A DNA stretch of 6,118 bases, taken from NCBI GenBank assembly GCA_002431805.1, contig DJEE01000091.1, positions 1 through 6,118 on the forward strand, given 5' to 3'. A program made the translations under genes and the position numbers. Source of the DNA: Eggerthellaceae bacterium UBA5906. GTDB lineage: Bacteria > Actinomycetota > Coriobacteriia > Coriobacteriales > Eggerthellaceae. Numbering within the stretch: the first letter of the stretch is position 1; the number at the start of each line of letters is the position of its first letter. The notes under the pieces are model-generated. The model was given only the letters and a program-made list of their open reading frames with translations, did no database searches and had not been told where the DNA came from. Of the stretch, positions 5,266 to 6,118 are shown one piece after another.

Positions 5266-6118
5266 TGATAGGGATCCAATGGCCTTTGGTCCTGTTCACC
5301 TTGTTCGTTTGCCTGACCTGTGGCGTGTTCGGCACTATGGGCATCCTGGCCCTGAAGGGCAAAGGACGCCAGCTGCAGACGACCGGCCTTATCATCGCGT
5401 GTGCCTCGCTGGTTGTGGGCGGCCTGGCCGTGTTCACGCACCTGCAGCACTGGGAGCGCATCTTCAACGGGTTCGGTCATATCACCTCCGGCATCACGCA
5501 GGAGTTCATCGGGTGCATCCTGCTGGCCTGCGTGGCGATTGCCTGGATCGTGATTCTGCGCAAGGGCGTGAAGGATATCCCGAAGGGCCTTGCCTGGGCG
5601 ACCATCGTGGTTGCGCTGGTGATGGTTGGCTTCACCGGCCATTCCTACTACATGCCGGCCCGTCCGGCATGGGGCCCGGCGTTCATGCTGTTCTACCTTG
5701 GCAGCGCGTGCTTGATGGGCCCGGCCATCATGTGGATGGTCGCCGCCGTCAAAGGCGATGGCGAGGCTGAAGCCGCTGGCGTGAAGCTGACGTTTATCGG
5801 CGGCATCGTGCAGGTCGCCTCGCAGCTCATCTATGCTGCAACGGTTGCTATGGCGGGCGTGGCCCAATACGGTCACTATGCCGACCCCACCCGCATGACC
5901 ACGCACCCGGTGCATGTGGACAGCCTGCTGGCGGTTATGACCACCGGCGACGGCGCGGCCATGTTCTGGGGTAGCCTGGTGCTCGCGGTGGTTGCCGTGG
6001 CAGTGGCCGTGGCAAGTCGCGACAAGGACGCCGACGCTACCAAGACGTTCGCGATCGTTGCCGTGGTTGCGGCAGTGGCGGCATCCGTGATGTTCCGCGT
6101 GCTGTTCTACCAGCTCGG
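5265..6118 (+). CDS. DmsC-family membrane anchor and quinol-binding subunit (3' end cut by window)
   Basis: The frame opens at the ATG at 5265-5267, which overlaps the stop of the ferredoxin gene by one base (TAATG), a classic coupled junction; only a loose GGGAAGG about 12 bases upstream serves as Shine-Dalgarno. It stays open to the window end, 284 codons. Eight likely membrane helices are visible near residues 5-30, 40-60, 79-98, 109-130, 137-162, 174-199, 231-251 and 260-281. This is the DmsC topology, and E. coli DmsC has about 287 residues, so little is missing. The segment FTHLQHWERIFNGFGHITSG (57-76), followed by ITQEF, matches the conserved region after helix 2 of DmsC proteins. The role inferred from family is menaquinol oxidation and anchoring of the A and B subunits. 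A charged loop, KGDGEAEA (163-170), lies between helices 5 and 6. NrfD-type anchors are the alternative, but length and motif favour DmsC. Confidence 0.92.
   Translation, partial: MIGIQWPLVLFTLFVCLTCGVFGTMGILALKGKGRQLQTTGLIIACASLVVGGLAVFTHLQHWERIFNGFGHITSGITQEFIGCILLACVAIAWIVILRKGVKDIPKGLAWATIVVALVMVGFTGHSYYMPARPAWGPAFMLFYLGSACLMGPAIMWMVAAVKGDGEAEAAGVKLTFIGGIVQVASQLIYAATVAMAGVAQYGHYADPTRMTTHPVHVDSLLAVMTTGDGAAMFWGSLVLAVVAVAVAVASRDKDADATKTFAIVAVVAAVAASVMFRVLFYQL

Noticed and set aside
4955..5770. Plus-strand 271-codon open frame across the B and C genes
   Set aside because: It is out of frame with both the cysteine-motif ferredoxin and the eight-helix anchor. Its translation is a low-complexity Ala/Arg/Ser mix without membrane helices or motifs.

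Overview
The window looks like a chromosomal accessory locus from a high-GC anaerobic actinobacterium of the Eggerthellaceae (Eggerthella, Gordonibacter, Slackia and relatives). The reasons are the GC-rich coding sequence with C/G-ending codons, a large Tat-exported molybdenum enzyme with a DmsB-type ferredoxin and a DmsC-type anchor, and a divergent membrane protein of the kind that forms the N-terminal half of the membrane-bound LuxR-type regulators paired with such enzymes in this family. The genus and species cannot be fixed from the sequence alone.

Layout. From the left edge to 1118, on the minus strand, runs the start of a polytopic membrane protein (372 codons visible, C-terminus outside the window). 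From 1119 to 1569 is a 451-base divergent intergenic region. Its middle (1201-1340) is only about 37% GC by hand count. It carries a TATAAT -10 box facing left and two 18-bp palindromes with the same outer half-sites (ATCA-N10-TGAT), then a GC-rich untranslated leader ending in a strong Shine-Dalgarno sequence. From 1570 rightward is a tight three-gene operon: a 1019-residue molybdopterin oxidoreductase with a Tat signal (1570-4629), a 210-residue four-cluster [4Fe-4S] protein (4633-5265, 3-base gap), and an eight-helix DmsC-family anchor (5265 to the window end, 1-base overlap, probably lacking only its last residues).

How they work together (inference from family knowledge). The anchor should oxidise menaquinol in the membrane and pass electrons to the four iron-sulfur clusters of the B subunit. 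From there they reach the N-terminal cluster and molybdenum centre of the A subunit on the outer face of the cytoplasmic membrane, where an unknown acceptor is reduced. The sequence does not identify the acceptor. Candidates include S- or N-oxides and the catechol-type plant, host or drug compounds reduced by related gut actinobacterial enzymes. The divergent membrane protein is the obvious candidate sensor-regulator, and the twin palindromes are the obvious candidate binding sites. No tRNA, rRNA, CRISPR array, insertion sequence or clear rho-independent terminator was seen.
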